Source: JACRAR01 sp041674465
GTDB taxonomy: Bacteria; Pseudomonadota; Gammaproteobacteria; Burkholderiales; Rhodocyclaceae
Direction of reading: 5' to 3'
Assembly (NCBI GenBank): GCA_041674465.1
Contig: JBAYVV010000032.1
Location: 1 to 30,857, forward strand
DNA length: 30,857 nucleotides
Of this stretch, positions 1 through 7,344 are shown in pieces. The notes under the pieces were generated by a model. The model did not search any database. It was given only the letters and a program-made list of their open reading frames with translations, and had not been told where the DNA came from. How positions within the stretch are numbered: the first letter of the stretch is position 1; every line of letters begins with the position of its first letter. The translations under genes were made by a program, and so were the position numbers.

Positions 1-244
1 CACCACGGGACTGACGCTGGGCGGCACGCAACTGCAACTGGAGGGACCACGGCAGATACGGCTGCGTGCCCAGTTGCCCTTTGATCGCTGGCTGGAGTGG
101 GTGGCGGTGTTGCAGCGCGATACACGACTGCGTCTGGTGCAGTGCCGGATCGATGCGGCCGATGTGCCTGGTGCGCCCGCTGCCGCCAATCCCCCCGGTG
201 TCGCCCGCATCGATGCCTTGTTCGCCCTGCCTGAGCCGGGTTGA
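1..244 (+). CDS. gspM: Type II secretion system protein M, C-terminal part (partial)
   Basis: This is an open frame entering from the left edge (first full codon at 2) and stopping with TGA at 242-244, giving about 80 residues of a C-terminus. The visible part has a PFDRWLEWVAVLQRD stretch followed by a short beta segment ending LVQCRIDAA. This is how the ferredoxin-like periplasmic end of GspM normally looks: it assembles the inner-membrane platform of the type II secretion system with GspL. The next gene, 26 bp downstream, is a recognisable gspN, which supports the call because M and N are usually the last two genes of a gsp operon. The N-terminal membrane segment lies outside the window. 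The tail is short and proline/alanine-rich. Family assignment from this fragment alone would be weak; context carries it. Confidence 0.7.
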   Translation, partial: TTGLTLGGTQLQLEGPRQIRLRAQLPFDRWLEWVAVLQRDTRLRLVQCRIDAADVPGAPAAANPPGVARIDALFALPEPG

Positions 245-270
245 GCACGGCTCCCCTGATTTGATTTGCG

Positions 271-1038
271 ATGCGGTCGCGGCTCCTCGGTTTCACCCTG
301 CTCTTCCTGTTTTTTGCGCTTGCGGCAGTCATTCTTTGGCCGGCATCCGCCCTGGCGCCTTGGGTAGAAAGCGGCAGCAAAGGCCATTGGCGCCTTTCCT
401 CCGCTGAGGGCACGGTCTGGAATGGCAGTGGCATGATTCTGTCGCATTCCAGCGACGGAACAACCTGGCAGATCGCCCAAAACATCCGTTGGCAACTGCA
501 TCCTGGCCAGCTTTGGCGCGGTCGCCTCGCGCTCGAAACCAGTCTCGATCAAGGCAATGCCCTGATCGCATTGAGGACTGACGGCATCACGCTTGAGCAA
601 ATTGATGCCGCCTTGCCCGCACCGATGCTGCTCGTGTTGCTTCCCGGCGCCCTCGGCCGCTATGGCTGGGCAGGAACCATCCAGGCGCGCACGAATGACT
701 TCACCTGCGCCTGGCAAGGCTATCCCTGCTCAGGGGAAATCGAACTGGTCTGGAAAGACGCCGCAGTGGCGGAAGTGCCAGGCAGCAAGCTCGGCGATTA
801 TCGTTTCCGGCTGGTTGGCGAAGGCCAGGCCATGCGCGTCGACCTATCCACCTTGAGCGGCAGATTGCAGATCAACGGCAGCGGAGAAATCGCTGCCAAC
901 AGCTTGCGTTTCAAAGGCGAAACCTCTGCCGCGGGCGCCGACACCGCAGCGTTGGACGCCATGCTGCGCACACTCGGCAGTTACTCCGGCACCCCCGGCA
1001 AATATCTGATCGATTACCGCGAGGTTGCGACCAACTGA
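271..1038 (+). CDS. gspN: Type II secretion system protein N
   Basis: A 255-residue protein with one N-terminal hydrophobic segment (about residues 5-28, LLGFTLLFLFFALAAVIL) followed by a periplasmic beta-rich domain. The region SSAEGTVWNGSG and the later WQLHPGQLWRGRLALE, RYGWAGTIQA and SGEIELVWKD strands match the usual GspN pattern. Two cysteines (CAWQGYPCSGE) sit close together and could form a periplasmic disulfide. Length fits the family (about 250). GspN is an accessory inner-membrane protein of type II secretion and is missing in many species. The ATG at 271 has no clear Shine-Dalgarno sequence, so translation probably depends on coupling to gspM, 26 bp upstream. It is the last gene of its operon; a new promoter follows. 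Confidence 0.85.
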   Translation: MRSRLLGFTLLFLFFALAAVILWPASALAPWVESGSKGHWRLSSAEGTVWNGSGMILSHSSDGTTWQIAQNIRWQLHPGQLWRGRLALETSLDQGNALIALRTDGITLEQIDAALPAPMLLVLLPGALGRYGWAGTIQARTNDFTCAWQGYPCSGEIELVWKDAAVAEVPGSKLGDYRFRLVGEGQAMRVDLSTLSGRLQINGSGEIAANSLRFKGETSAAGADTAALDAMLRTLGSYSGTPGKYLIDYREVATN

Positions 1039-1071
1039 TTCGGCACGGTTACAAAGAAGTGCTGGAATGGA

Positions 1072-1101
1072 TTGATCTTCATGCAATATAATGCCTATAA
1101 T
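1072..1101 (+). promoter_or_regulatory. Likely sigma-70 promoter for the carboxyltransferase operon
   Basis: TTGATC at 1072-1077 is followed by an 18-bp spacer and a consensus TATAAT at 1096-1101. A second TATAAT lies at 1087-1092 but has no -35 at proper distance. The stretch is AT-rich against a GC-rich background and sits in the 179-bp gap between gspN and the first carboxyltransferase gene. It leaves a leader of about 110 nt before the ATG at 1218. Seen in sequence; activity is inferred. Confidence 0.6.
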
Positions 1102-1217
1102 GCATGATGTCGCATGAAGCAAACTTCTCCGCTTTGTCTGATGGCCTAGTTGGCGCTGCAAGCGGCTGTGATCGAGCAACAAACCTCTATCCTTACACAT
1201 AAAGGGGGTAAGTCAGG

Positions 1218-3245
1218 ATGAAACAGGAACAGCACGGCGTCTTGCTAGCCGGACTCTCGGACGACAAGACCGTCGCAGTGACTAACCCGGTAAAGATCCA
1301 GGATCTGACCTTCCGCGACGGCCACCAGTCCTTGTTTGCCACGCGCGGTCGGGTTGAGGATTTCCTGCCGATCGCCGAGGAAATGGATAACGCCGGTTTC
1401 TACTCCATGGAAGTGTGGGGTGGCGCAACCTTCGACACCATGCACCGTTTCCTCGCGGAAGACCCCTGGGAAACGCTGCGCACCCTGAAAAAACATATCC
1501 GCAAGACCCCCGTTTCGATGCTGCTGCGCGCCCAGAACCTGGTGGGCTATCGCAATTACCCCGATGATGTGGCGGAAACCTTCGTGCAACGCTGCTGCGA
1601 CAATGGCATGGACATTTTCCGGGTTTTCGACGCCCTCAACGATTACCGCAATTTCGAGACCGTCGTCCGGACCATCAAGAAAAACGCCAAGCACTTCCAG
1701 GGATGCATGTGCTTCTCCCTGACCGAATCCCGCATGGGCGGCACGGTGTACAACCTCGAATACTATTTGAAGAAAGCCCGCGACCTCGAAAGCATGGGCG
1801 CCGACAGCATCTGCATCAAGGACATGGCCGGACTCATCAATCCCTACGATGCCTACACTCTGGTCAAGGCGCTCAAGGCGACGGTCAAGCTGCCCATCCA
1901 TCTGCACAGTCATTTCACTTCAGGCCAGGCCGACATGGCCTTCCTCAAGGCCATCGAAGCCGGCATCGACATCGTCGACACCTGTCTCTCGCCCTGGGCC
2001 TATCGCACCTCTCACCCCGGCCTGGAGCCTTTGGTGGCCACCTTGCGCGGCACCAGCCGGGACACCGGCCTGGATCTCAAGCTGCTGGCCCGCTGCAGCG
2101 AGTACATCGAAAAAATTTCACCAAAATATCGTCATCTGCTCGATGACCGCCTCTCCATCATCGACATCAACGTCCTGCTGCATCAAACACCGGGCGGCAT
2201 GCTCTCCAACCTGGTCAATCAGTTGCGGGAAATGGGCGCATCGGACAAGCTCGATGAAGTCTTCCGCCAGCTTCCCATCGTTCGCCGCGAACTGGGTCAG
2301 GTCCCGCTGGTCACGCCGACCAGCCAGATCGTTGGTATCCAGACGGTCAACAACGTACTGTTCGACACGCCCAGCGAACGCTACAAAATGACCACCGCCC
2401 AGGTCAAGGACCTGTGCTACGGTCTCTATGGCAAGACGGCGATTCCGATCGACCCCGCGGTACAGAAGAAAGCGCTCAAGGGCTATCCCCGCGGAGAAAC
2501 GCCGATCAGCGTGCGTCCCGCCGACGTGCTCGAACCGGAGATGGACAAAGCCAAGAAAGACGTTGAAGGACTGGCCAAGGACATCGATGACGTGCTCATC
2601 TATGCGCTCTATCCGACCACCGGGAAACGCTTCCTTAAATGGAAATACGGCCTGGAAGAAATTCCTGCCGAAGCCAAACCGCGCACCATGGAAGACGTTC
2701 AGCGCGAACAGGAACTGAGCAACAAGGCGAAGTCGGGCTTGCTTGTTGAAAAACAGGCCGAGGCCGTGGCTGCGCCTGCCAAGGGTTCTGGCGCCTATTC
2801 CTTCAAAATCACCCTGGGTGGAAAGCAGATCGAACTGGATATCGAGCAGGTCGGTGGTGCTCCCTTGCTGGCAGCCCTGGCAGCCGCTAAACCGGCAGCG
2901 TCCGCGCCGACGCTCGCGTCGCTGCAGCCTCAGCGCACGCTGATGCCACCGCCGCCTCCCCCGCCGCCCCAATCCACCCCCCGGGCTGCCACGGAAAAAC
3001 CTGCCAAGCCGGCCGCAGCCGCTTCCAGCAACAATACCGGTGTTGAGGCGCCCATGCCAGGCATGATTATCGGCTACGAGGTCAGCGAAGGCGACCACGT
3101 CGATGAAGGCGATGTCGTGCTGGTTCTGGAGGCCATGAAAATGGAAAATTCGATTACCGCGCCGGTCTCCGGAACGGTCACCAAGGTCCTTTTCAAGGAT
3201 GGCGACAGCGTCAAGAAGGGAGAGGTACTCTGCCTCATCGGATAA
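1218..3245 (+). CDS. OadA/5S-type biotin-dependent carboxyltransferase with C-terminal biotinyl domain
   Basis: A 675-residue protein. Residues about 25-300 form the HMGL-like/pyruvate carboxyltransferase barrel: TFRDGHQS (31-38), the metal-binding HLHSH (228-232) and the lysine of IKDMAGL (K201), which is carbamylated in the family. A conserved PYC/OADA domain follows to about residue 490. Then comes an Ala/Pro-rich linker with a run of prolines near residue 575 and a biotinyl domain with EAMKMEN (biotinylated K641, 34 residues from the end). The family moves carboxyl groups between biotin and pyruvate/oxaloacetate, as in oxaloacetate decarboxylase alpha or the transcarboxylase 5S subunit. 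No OadB/OadG membrane subunits and no biotin carboxylase lie nearby. The neighbours are a second biotin carrier and a GcdA/12S-like subunit, so a role as the keto-acid half of a transcarboxylase is inferred. An AGGGGG-type ribosome site precedes the ATG. Confidence 0.88.
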   Translation: MKQEQHGVLLAGLSDDKTVAVTNPVKIQDLTFRDGHQSLFATRGRVEDFLPIAEEMDNAGFYSMEVWGGATFDTMHRFLAEDPWETLRTLKKHIRKTPVSMLLRAQNLVGYRNYPDDVAETFVQRCCDNGMDIFRVFDALNDYRNFETVVRTIKKNAKHFQGCMCFSLTESRMGGTVYNLEYYLKKARDLESMGADSICIKDMAGLINPYDAYTLVKALKATVKLPIHLHSHFTSGQADMAFLKAIEAGIDIVDTCLSPWAYRTSHPGLEPLVATLRGTSRDTGLDLKLLARCSEYIEKISPKYRHLLDDRLSIIDINVLLHQTPGGMLSNLVNQLREMGASDKLDEVFRQLPIVRRELGQVPLVTPTSQIVGIQTVNNVLFDTPSERYKMTTAQVKDLCYGLYGKTAIPIDPAVQKKALKGYPRGETPISVRPADVLEPEMDKAKKDVEGLAKDIDDVLIYALYPTTGKRFLKWKYGLEEIPAEAKPRTMEDVQREQELSNKAKSGLLVEKQAEAVAAPAKGSGAYSFKITLGGKQIELDIEQVGGAPLLAALAAAKPAASAPTLASLQPQRTLMPPPPPPPPQSTPRAATEKPAKPAAAASSNNTGVEAPMPGMIIGYEVSEGDHVDEGDVVLVLEAMKMENSITAPVSGTVTKVLFKDGDSVKKGEVLCLIG

Positions 3246-3373
3246 CCCCCGGACTTATGCCATAGCCATGAAAAACAAGGCGTCAGTGCTTGTTGAACGC
3301 AGCCCTGCGATTGCTGAACATGCCGATTTGAGTCATTATGTCGGACGTTGCTGTCACTACAGGGAAGAAAATC

Positions 3374-3586
3374 ATGGCGGAAATTCTGGCACCACTTGCG
3401 GGGAAGATTGTTGATGTCCTCGTTGCGGTTGGTAACTCCATCACGGAAGACGACGAACTGATCGTGATCGAGGCGCTGAAAATGGAGAATCTGGTCTATG
3501 CATCCGGTGAGGGCACGGTCAAGGAAGTGCGCGTAAAGAAGGGCGACAGTGTCAGCGATGGTGACGTCCTGCTGGTCATCGCGTAA
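3374..3586 (+). CDS. Small stand-alone biotin carrier protein (1.3S-like)
   Basis: A 70-residue protein made almost only of a biotinyl/lipoyl fold: MAEILAPLAGKIVDVLV, then EALKMEN with the target lysine, then VKEVRVKKGDSVSDGDVLLVIA. I prefer the ATG at 3374, preceded by AGGGAAG at good spacing, over an upstream ATG at 3338 that would add 12 residues not typical of the fold. Such carriers serve as the mobile arm of acyl-CoA carboxylases, glutaconyl/methylmalonyl-CoA decarboxylases (gamma subunit) or the 1.3S subunit of transcarboxylase. The usual AMKM appears as ALKM, which is tolerated in the family. It lies between the OadA-type subunit (128 bp upstream) and an acyl-CoA dehydrogenase (33 bp downstream), and probably belongs to the same operon. 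Confidence 0.85.
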   Translation: MAEILAPLAGKIVDVLVAVGNSITEDDELIVIEALKMENLVYASGEGTVKEVRVKKGDSVSDGDVLLVIA

Positions 3587-3619
3587 TCAAGCTATTTCAA
3601 TGACAGAAGCGAGAAAAAC

Positions 3620-4780
3620 ATGAATTTTGGACTAACCGAAGAACAGCAACTGATACAGGATACGGCGCGACGCTTCGCAGCCGAGGAAATCGCGCCGACC
3701 CTCGAAGAGGAAGAACGCAAGCACGAGTTTCGCCCTGACCGGGTCGCAAAAATGGGCGGGCTGGGATTTTTCTCCTGTGCCGTGCCTGAGGAATTCGGCG
3801 GCAGCGGCATGGGATTCATGGAATCGGTGCTGATGGCCGAACAGATCGCCAAGGTATCGGCCTCCTGGCGCCTGCCCTTCAACATGCAGAACCTGGGACC
3901 GGCCCTGACGGTCAACAAGTTTGGCACCAAGGCGCAAAAGGACAAATACATCTCCGGCTGGGTCGCCGGCACGCAACTCGGTTTCTTCGCCATGACCGAG
4001 TCGAACACCGGCTCGGACGTTTCCAGCATGAAGACCCATGCCATCGACAAGGGCGACCACTGGGAAATTCATGGCTCGAAAATGTGGATCTCCCAGGCGC
4101 ATTTCGGCGACGCCGGCCTGCTTTATGCCTATACCGACAAGTCCCAGGGCAACAAAGGCATCACCGCCTTCATTATCGAGCCGAAGAAAATGCCGGGGGT
4201 CACTGCCCGGGCCATCGAAACCAAGCTTGGACTCAAATGCGCACCGACCGGCGAATTCGCCTTCGATGGCATGAAAGTGCCCAAGGAAAATGTGCTGGGC
4301 AAGCCGGGCGACGGATTTCGCATCTGCATGTGGCAACTCAACCAGACCCGCATGGGCTGTGCCGCGGGAGCTCTCGGCGTGGCCGGCGGGGCGCTGGATC
4401 TGGCGATTCAGTACGCCAACGAGCGCACCCAGTTCGGCAAGACCATCTCCCAGCACCAGATGGTCCAGGCACAGATCGCAGAAATGGTGGTGGAACATCA
4501 CGCCGCGCAAATGCTGGTGTATAAAGCCGCCTGGCTCAAGGATCAAGGCAAGCCGAACCAATATGAAACCTCGGTCGCCAAGTACGCGGCTTCCGAAGCC
4601 GCCGTGCATGCGGCCAACGAGTGCATGAAAATCTTCGGCTCTTACGGATTCTCTACCGAGTATCCGGCCGAGCGCTTCTACCGCGACTCCAAATCCTTGC
4701 AGGTCGTGGAGGGCACATCGAATATTCAGAAAGTCATCATCTCCGGCATGGCGCTCGGATTCACGCCCAACCGCGAATAG
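3620..4780 (+). CDS. Acyl-CoA dehydrogenase (glutaryl-CoA dehydrogenase-like?)
   Basis: A 386-residue FAD-dependent acyl-CoA dehydrogenase of normal length. Visible family marks are the N-terminal helical MNFGLTEEQQLIQDTARRF, the FAD/substrate motif AMTESNTGSD, KMWISQAHFGDAG, the ERTQFGKTI helix and the C-terminal VVEGTSNIQKVII with the catalytic base E364. It oxidises an acyl-CoA to the 2-enoyl-CoA and passes electrons to ETF. Position between a biotin carrier and a GcdA-like carboxyltransferase suggests that the product is a dicarboxylic enoyl-CoA such as glutaconyl-CoA that is then decarboxylated. This parallels non-decarboxylating glutaryl-CoA dehydrogenases of anaerobes. The substrate cannot be read from motifs alone; alternatives are other dicarboxyl- or alkylmalonyl-type acyl-CoAs. 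Ribosome site: a purine-rich AGAAGCGAG upstream of the ATG. Confidence 0.85.
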   Translation: MNFGLTEEQQLIQDTARRFAAEEIAPTLEEEERKHEFRPDRVAKMGGLGFFSCAVPEEFGGSGMGFMESVLMAEQIAKVSASWRLPFNMQNLGPALTVNKFGTKAQKDKYISGWVAGTQLGFFAMTESNTGSDVSSMKTHAIDKGDHWEIHGSKMWISQAHFGDAGLLYAYTDKSQGNKGITAFIIEPKKMPGVTARAIETKLGLKCAPTGEFAFDGMKVPKENVLGKPGDGFRICMWQLNQTRMGCAAGALGVAGGALDLAIQYANERTQFGKTISQHQMVQAQIAEMVVEHHAAQMLVYKAAWLKDQGKPNQYETSVAKYAASEAAVHAANECMKIFGSYGFSTEYPAERFYRDSKSLQVVEGTSNIQKVIISGMALGFTPNRE

Positions 4781-4802
4781 GAACCGACACAGCTTGTATC
4801 GA

Positions 4803-4835
4803 GGGGGCCAGGGCAAACATGCTCTGCCCCCTTTT
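4803..4835 (+). terminator. Stem-loop with T-tract between the dehydrogenase and carboxyltransferase genes
   Basis: GGGGG(C)CAGGGC pairs with GCTCTGCCCCC across an AAACAT loop. That is about eleven pairs including one G-U and one bulged C, and it is followed directly by TTTT. It fits an intrinsic terminator or attenuator 20 bp after the dehydrogenase stop. It is inside what otherwise looks like one operon, so it may set the level of the downstream genes. Confidence 0.6.
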
Positions 4836-4869
4836 CCTTCATATTTTATGACTGCAGAGGAAGATAAAC

Positions 4870-6603
4870 ATGAGACCTTATTTTGAAAAAATGCCCAGCT
4901 TCGGCAAACCCCTCAAGGAAAACCGCATCGCCCGTTCCAAAGAGAGCCGCGCCAAAATCGAAGCCATCGAGGCGGAAATTGCCGCGCTGAAAAAGGCCAA
5001 GGAGAACGTCGGCATTCCTGCGAAAAAAATCAACGAGCGCGGTTCATGGACAATCTGGCAGCGTCTCGAATACCTGGTCGATCCAGGGACCTGGCAGCCG
5101 CTGCACAGCCTCTACAACCCGGAGAACAACGAAGAAGGCACCACCAATGTGGTCGACGGCCTTGGAAAAATCTGCGGCCGCTGGGCGGTAATCATCGGCT
5201 TTGACAACAAGGTCCTCGCCGGCGCCTGGATTGCCGGGCAATCGGAAAACATCCTGATGGTAACGAACCTGGCAAAGCGCCTGAATATCCCATTGGTATG
5301 GCTGGTCAATTGCAGCGGTGTGAAACTACCCGACCAGGAGAAGTTCTATGCCGGTCGGCGCGGTGGCGGTACGCCTTTCTATCGCCACGCCGAACTCGAA
5401 CAGGCCGGCGTGCCGATCCTGGCCGGTATCTACGGTTCCAATCCGGCCGGTGGCGGCTATCAGGGCATCACCCCGACCATTCTGATCGCCCACAAGGACG
5501 CCAATATCGCCGTGGGCGGCGCAGGCATCGTCTCCGGCATGTCGCCGCGCGGCGGCTTCGATGTCGAAGGCCTCGAGCAACTGATCGCGGTGACTCGCGA
5601 TATCAAGGAACGGCCGCCAGGAAGAGTCGAAACGCATTATTACGACACCGGATTCTTCACTCATGTGTGCGAGGAAGAGCAAGGGGTTCTGGATGGCATC
5701 AAGGCCTACATGCAGGCGATTCCCGCCTACGACCCGATGTTCTTCCGCGTCGCCGAACCTGCGGAACCGGTCCTGCCCAGCGATGACCTGTACCACCTGC
5801 TGCCCGTCAATCAGAAAGAGACTTACGTCTTCGAAGACATCCTGGCACGTCTGGTCGATGGCAGCGAACACATGGAATTCCGCCCCGATTACGGTCCGGA
5901 GATTTACACCGGGCTGGTGAAAATCGACGGTATGCTGGTCGGCGTGATTGGTAACCGCCAGGGCCTGCTGCCCAAGGGCTATCCCGAATATGCGGATTAT
6001 CCGGGTATCGGCGGCAAGCTCTATCGCCAGGGCTTGATCAAGATGAGCGAGTTTGCCACTCACTGCGGCCGCGACCGTGTGCCGGTGATCTGGCTGCAGG
6101 ATACGACCGGCATCGATGTCGGCGATATCGCCGAAAAGGCCGAGCTGCTCGGCCTGGGCTCGACCCTGATATACTCCATCCAGCAGGTTGATGTACCAAT
6201 GATGCTGGTGGTACTCAGGAAAGGCAGCGCGGCAGCGCACTATGTCATGGGTGGACCCAATGCCAATCGACATAATGCATTCACCCTTGGCACCGCCGCC
6301 ACTGAAATCTACGTGATGCATGGTGAAACCGCCGCTGTTGCGACTTATGCGCGGCGCGCCGTCAAGGACAAGGATTCCGGTCAGCCGCTGCAGCCGATTG
6401 CTGACAAGATGAACGAAATGGCGAAAAAATATTACGACACTTCACGCCCGGGGTATTGCGCCCAGCAAGGCTTCGTCGATGAGATTGTCGACCTCAAGGC
6501 TTTGCGCGGCTACCTGAAGGCTTTCGCCGGCAGCGTCTACCAGAACCCAAAATCCATCTGCCCGAGGCACCAGATGCTGCTTCCCAGAATCATCAAGGGC
6601 TGA
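4870..6603 (+). CDS. GcdA-like carboxyltransferase (glutaconyl-CoA decarboxylase alpha / 12S-like)
   Basis: A 577-residue protein with two crotonase-fold carboxyltransferase halves. It follows the glutaconyl-CoA decarboxylase alpha subunit closely as I remember it: an N-terminal MRPYFEKMPSFGKPLKENR segment, VWLVNCSGVKLPDQEK, YAGRRGGGTPF, GIYGSNPAGGGYQGI and GGAGIVSGMSPRGG. In the second half are GIGGKLYRQGLIKMSEF, WLQDTTGIDVGD, LRKGSAAAHYVMGGP and a C-terminal NPKSICPRHQMLLPR. Length fits GcdA (about 587) better than PccB/12S (about 520). The enzyme takes the carboxyl group from a 2-enoyl dicarboxylyl-CoA and gives it to biotin. In anaerobes GcdB then releases CO2 and pumps Na+; no GcdB is seen here. 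A strong GAGGAAG site precedes the ATG. Confidence 0.85.
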   Translation: MRPYFEKMPSFGKPLKENRIARSKESRAKIEAIEAEIAALKKAKENVGIPAKKINERGSWTIWQRLEYLVDPGTWQPLHSLYNPENNEEGTTNVVDGLGKICGRWAVIIGFDNKVLAGAWIAGQSENILMVTNLAKRLNIPLVWLVNCSGVKLPDQEKFYAGRRGGGTPFYRHAELEQAGVPILAGIYGSNPAGGGYQGITPTILIAHKDANIAVGGAGIVSGMSPRGGFDVEGLEQLIAVTRDIKERPPGRVETHYYDTGFFTHVCEEEQGVLDGIKAYMQAIPAYDPMFFRVAEPAEPVLPSDDLYHLLPVNQKETYVFEDILARLVDGSEHMEFRPDYGPEIYTGLVKIDGMLVGVIGNRQGLLPKGYPEYADYPGIGGKLYRQGLIKMSEFATHCGRDRVPVIWLQDTTGIDVGDIAEKAELLGLGSTLIYSIQQVDVPMMLVVLRKGSAAAHYVMGGPNANRHNAFTLGTAATEIYVMHGETAAVATYARRAVKDKDSGQPLQPIADKMNEMAKKYYDTSRPGYCAQQGFVDEIVDLKALRGYLKAFAGSVYQNPKSICPRHQMLLPRIIKG

Positions 6604-6622
6604 GACGGAAGGAAAGCAAGCA

Positions 6623-7294
6623 TTGCTCTTCATTATCGATTTTGATGGCACCCTTTCCGTCCGCGATACCGTGGACACCCTGCTGGCCCGGTTCGCCCCG
6701 CCGGAATGGGAAGCCATCGAAACGCAATGGCTGGCCGGCGACATCAGTGCCGTCGAATGCATGCAGCGCCAAATCGGCCTGGTCAAGGCCGATCATGTCA
6801 CGCTGGAGAGCTTCTTTCGCGGCATCCAGCTTGACGCCAGCTTCCTACCCTTTCATCAATATGTCAGCCGGTTTGCCAAGCTCGCCATCGTTAGCGACGG
6901 GCTCGATCATGCCATCAACATTTCGACGCGCCATGCGGCTTTCCCGCAACTGCCGATCTATGCCAATCACCTGAACTTTGTTCCGGACGGCATCAGCCTC
7001 TCTTTTCCCTATCTGAGCAAGGAGTGCACCGCCGGCAACGGCGTCTGCAAGTGCGCAGTGGCGCGCAAGCTGGTGCAGGAGTGCGGCGGCCCGGTAGTGC
7101 TGATCGGTGATGGCAAGTCTGATGCCTGTCTAGCCCAGAAAGCCGATGTGGTGTTTGCCAAGGGATCTCTGGTGAATTATTGTCTCCAGCAAGGCATCGC
7201 CTACCAGCCATTCCAGAGTTTTGCCGACGTACTGGCCAAGGTCAGAAAATGGCCTCAGGAAGGCCCGCTAAACAGCCCTGCCCTCCTGGCCTGA
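6623..7294 (+). CDS. HAD-superfamily phosphatase, MtnX/SerB-like
   Basis: A 223-residue protein opening with the HAD nucleophile motif DFDGT (D6, D8), an SDG motif II near residue 93 and a C-terminal VLIGDGKSDACLAQKADVVFA motif III/IV. A small cap lies between, with a cysteine group ECTAGNGVCKC. This matches the HAD-IB phosphatases related to MtnX (diketo-methylthiopentyl phosphate phosphatase) and phosphoserine phosphatase. The start is probably TTG at 6623: the frame gives the HAD motif right at the N-terminus, and GGAAGGAAAG lies at the correct distance upstream, 3 bp after the GcdA-like stop. The phosphorylated substrate is unknown. Its place between carboxyltransferase and aminotransferase suggests co-transcription, but no step in the proposed acyl-CoA route needs a phosphatase. 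Confidence 0.75.
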   Translation: MLFIIDFDGTLSVRDTVDTLLARFAPPEWEAIETQWLAGDISAVECMQRQIGLVKADHVTLESFFRGIQLDASFLPFHQYVSRFAKLAIVSDGLDHAINISTRHAAFPQLPIYANHLNFVPDGISLSFPYLSKECTAGNGVCKCAVARKLVQECGGPVVLIGDGKSDACLAQKADVVFAKGSLVNYCLQQGIAYQPFQSFADVLAKVRKWPQEGPLNSPALLA

Positions 7295-7344
7295 GCAGCA
7301 CCCAGAGTAAACAAACCGAGAAAAGAGAACCGAGAACATTGCGC

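Noticed and set aside
1087..1092. Second TATAAT upstream of the OadA-type gene
   Set aside because: No -35-like hexamer lies at 16-19 bp; the TATAAT at 1096 is better placed behind TTGATC.
3268..3414. Small plus-strand reading frame between the OadA-type gene and the biotin carrier
   Set aside because: It overlaps the carrier start in another frame, has no ribosome site and shows no motif.
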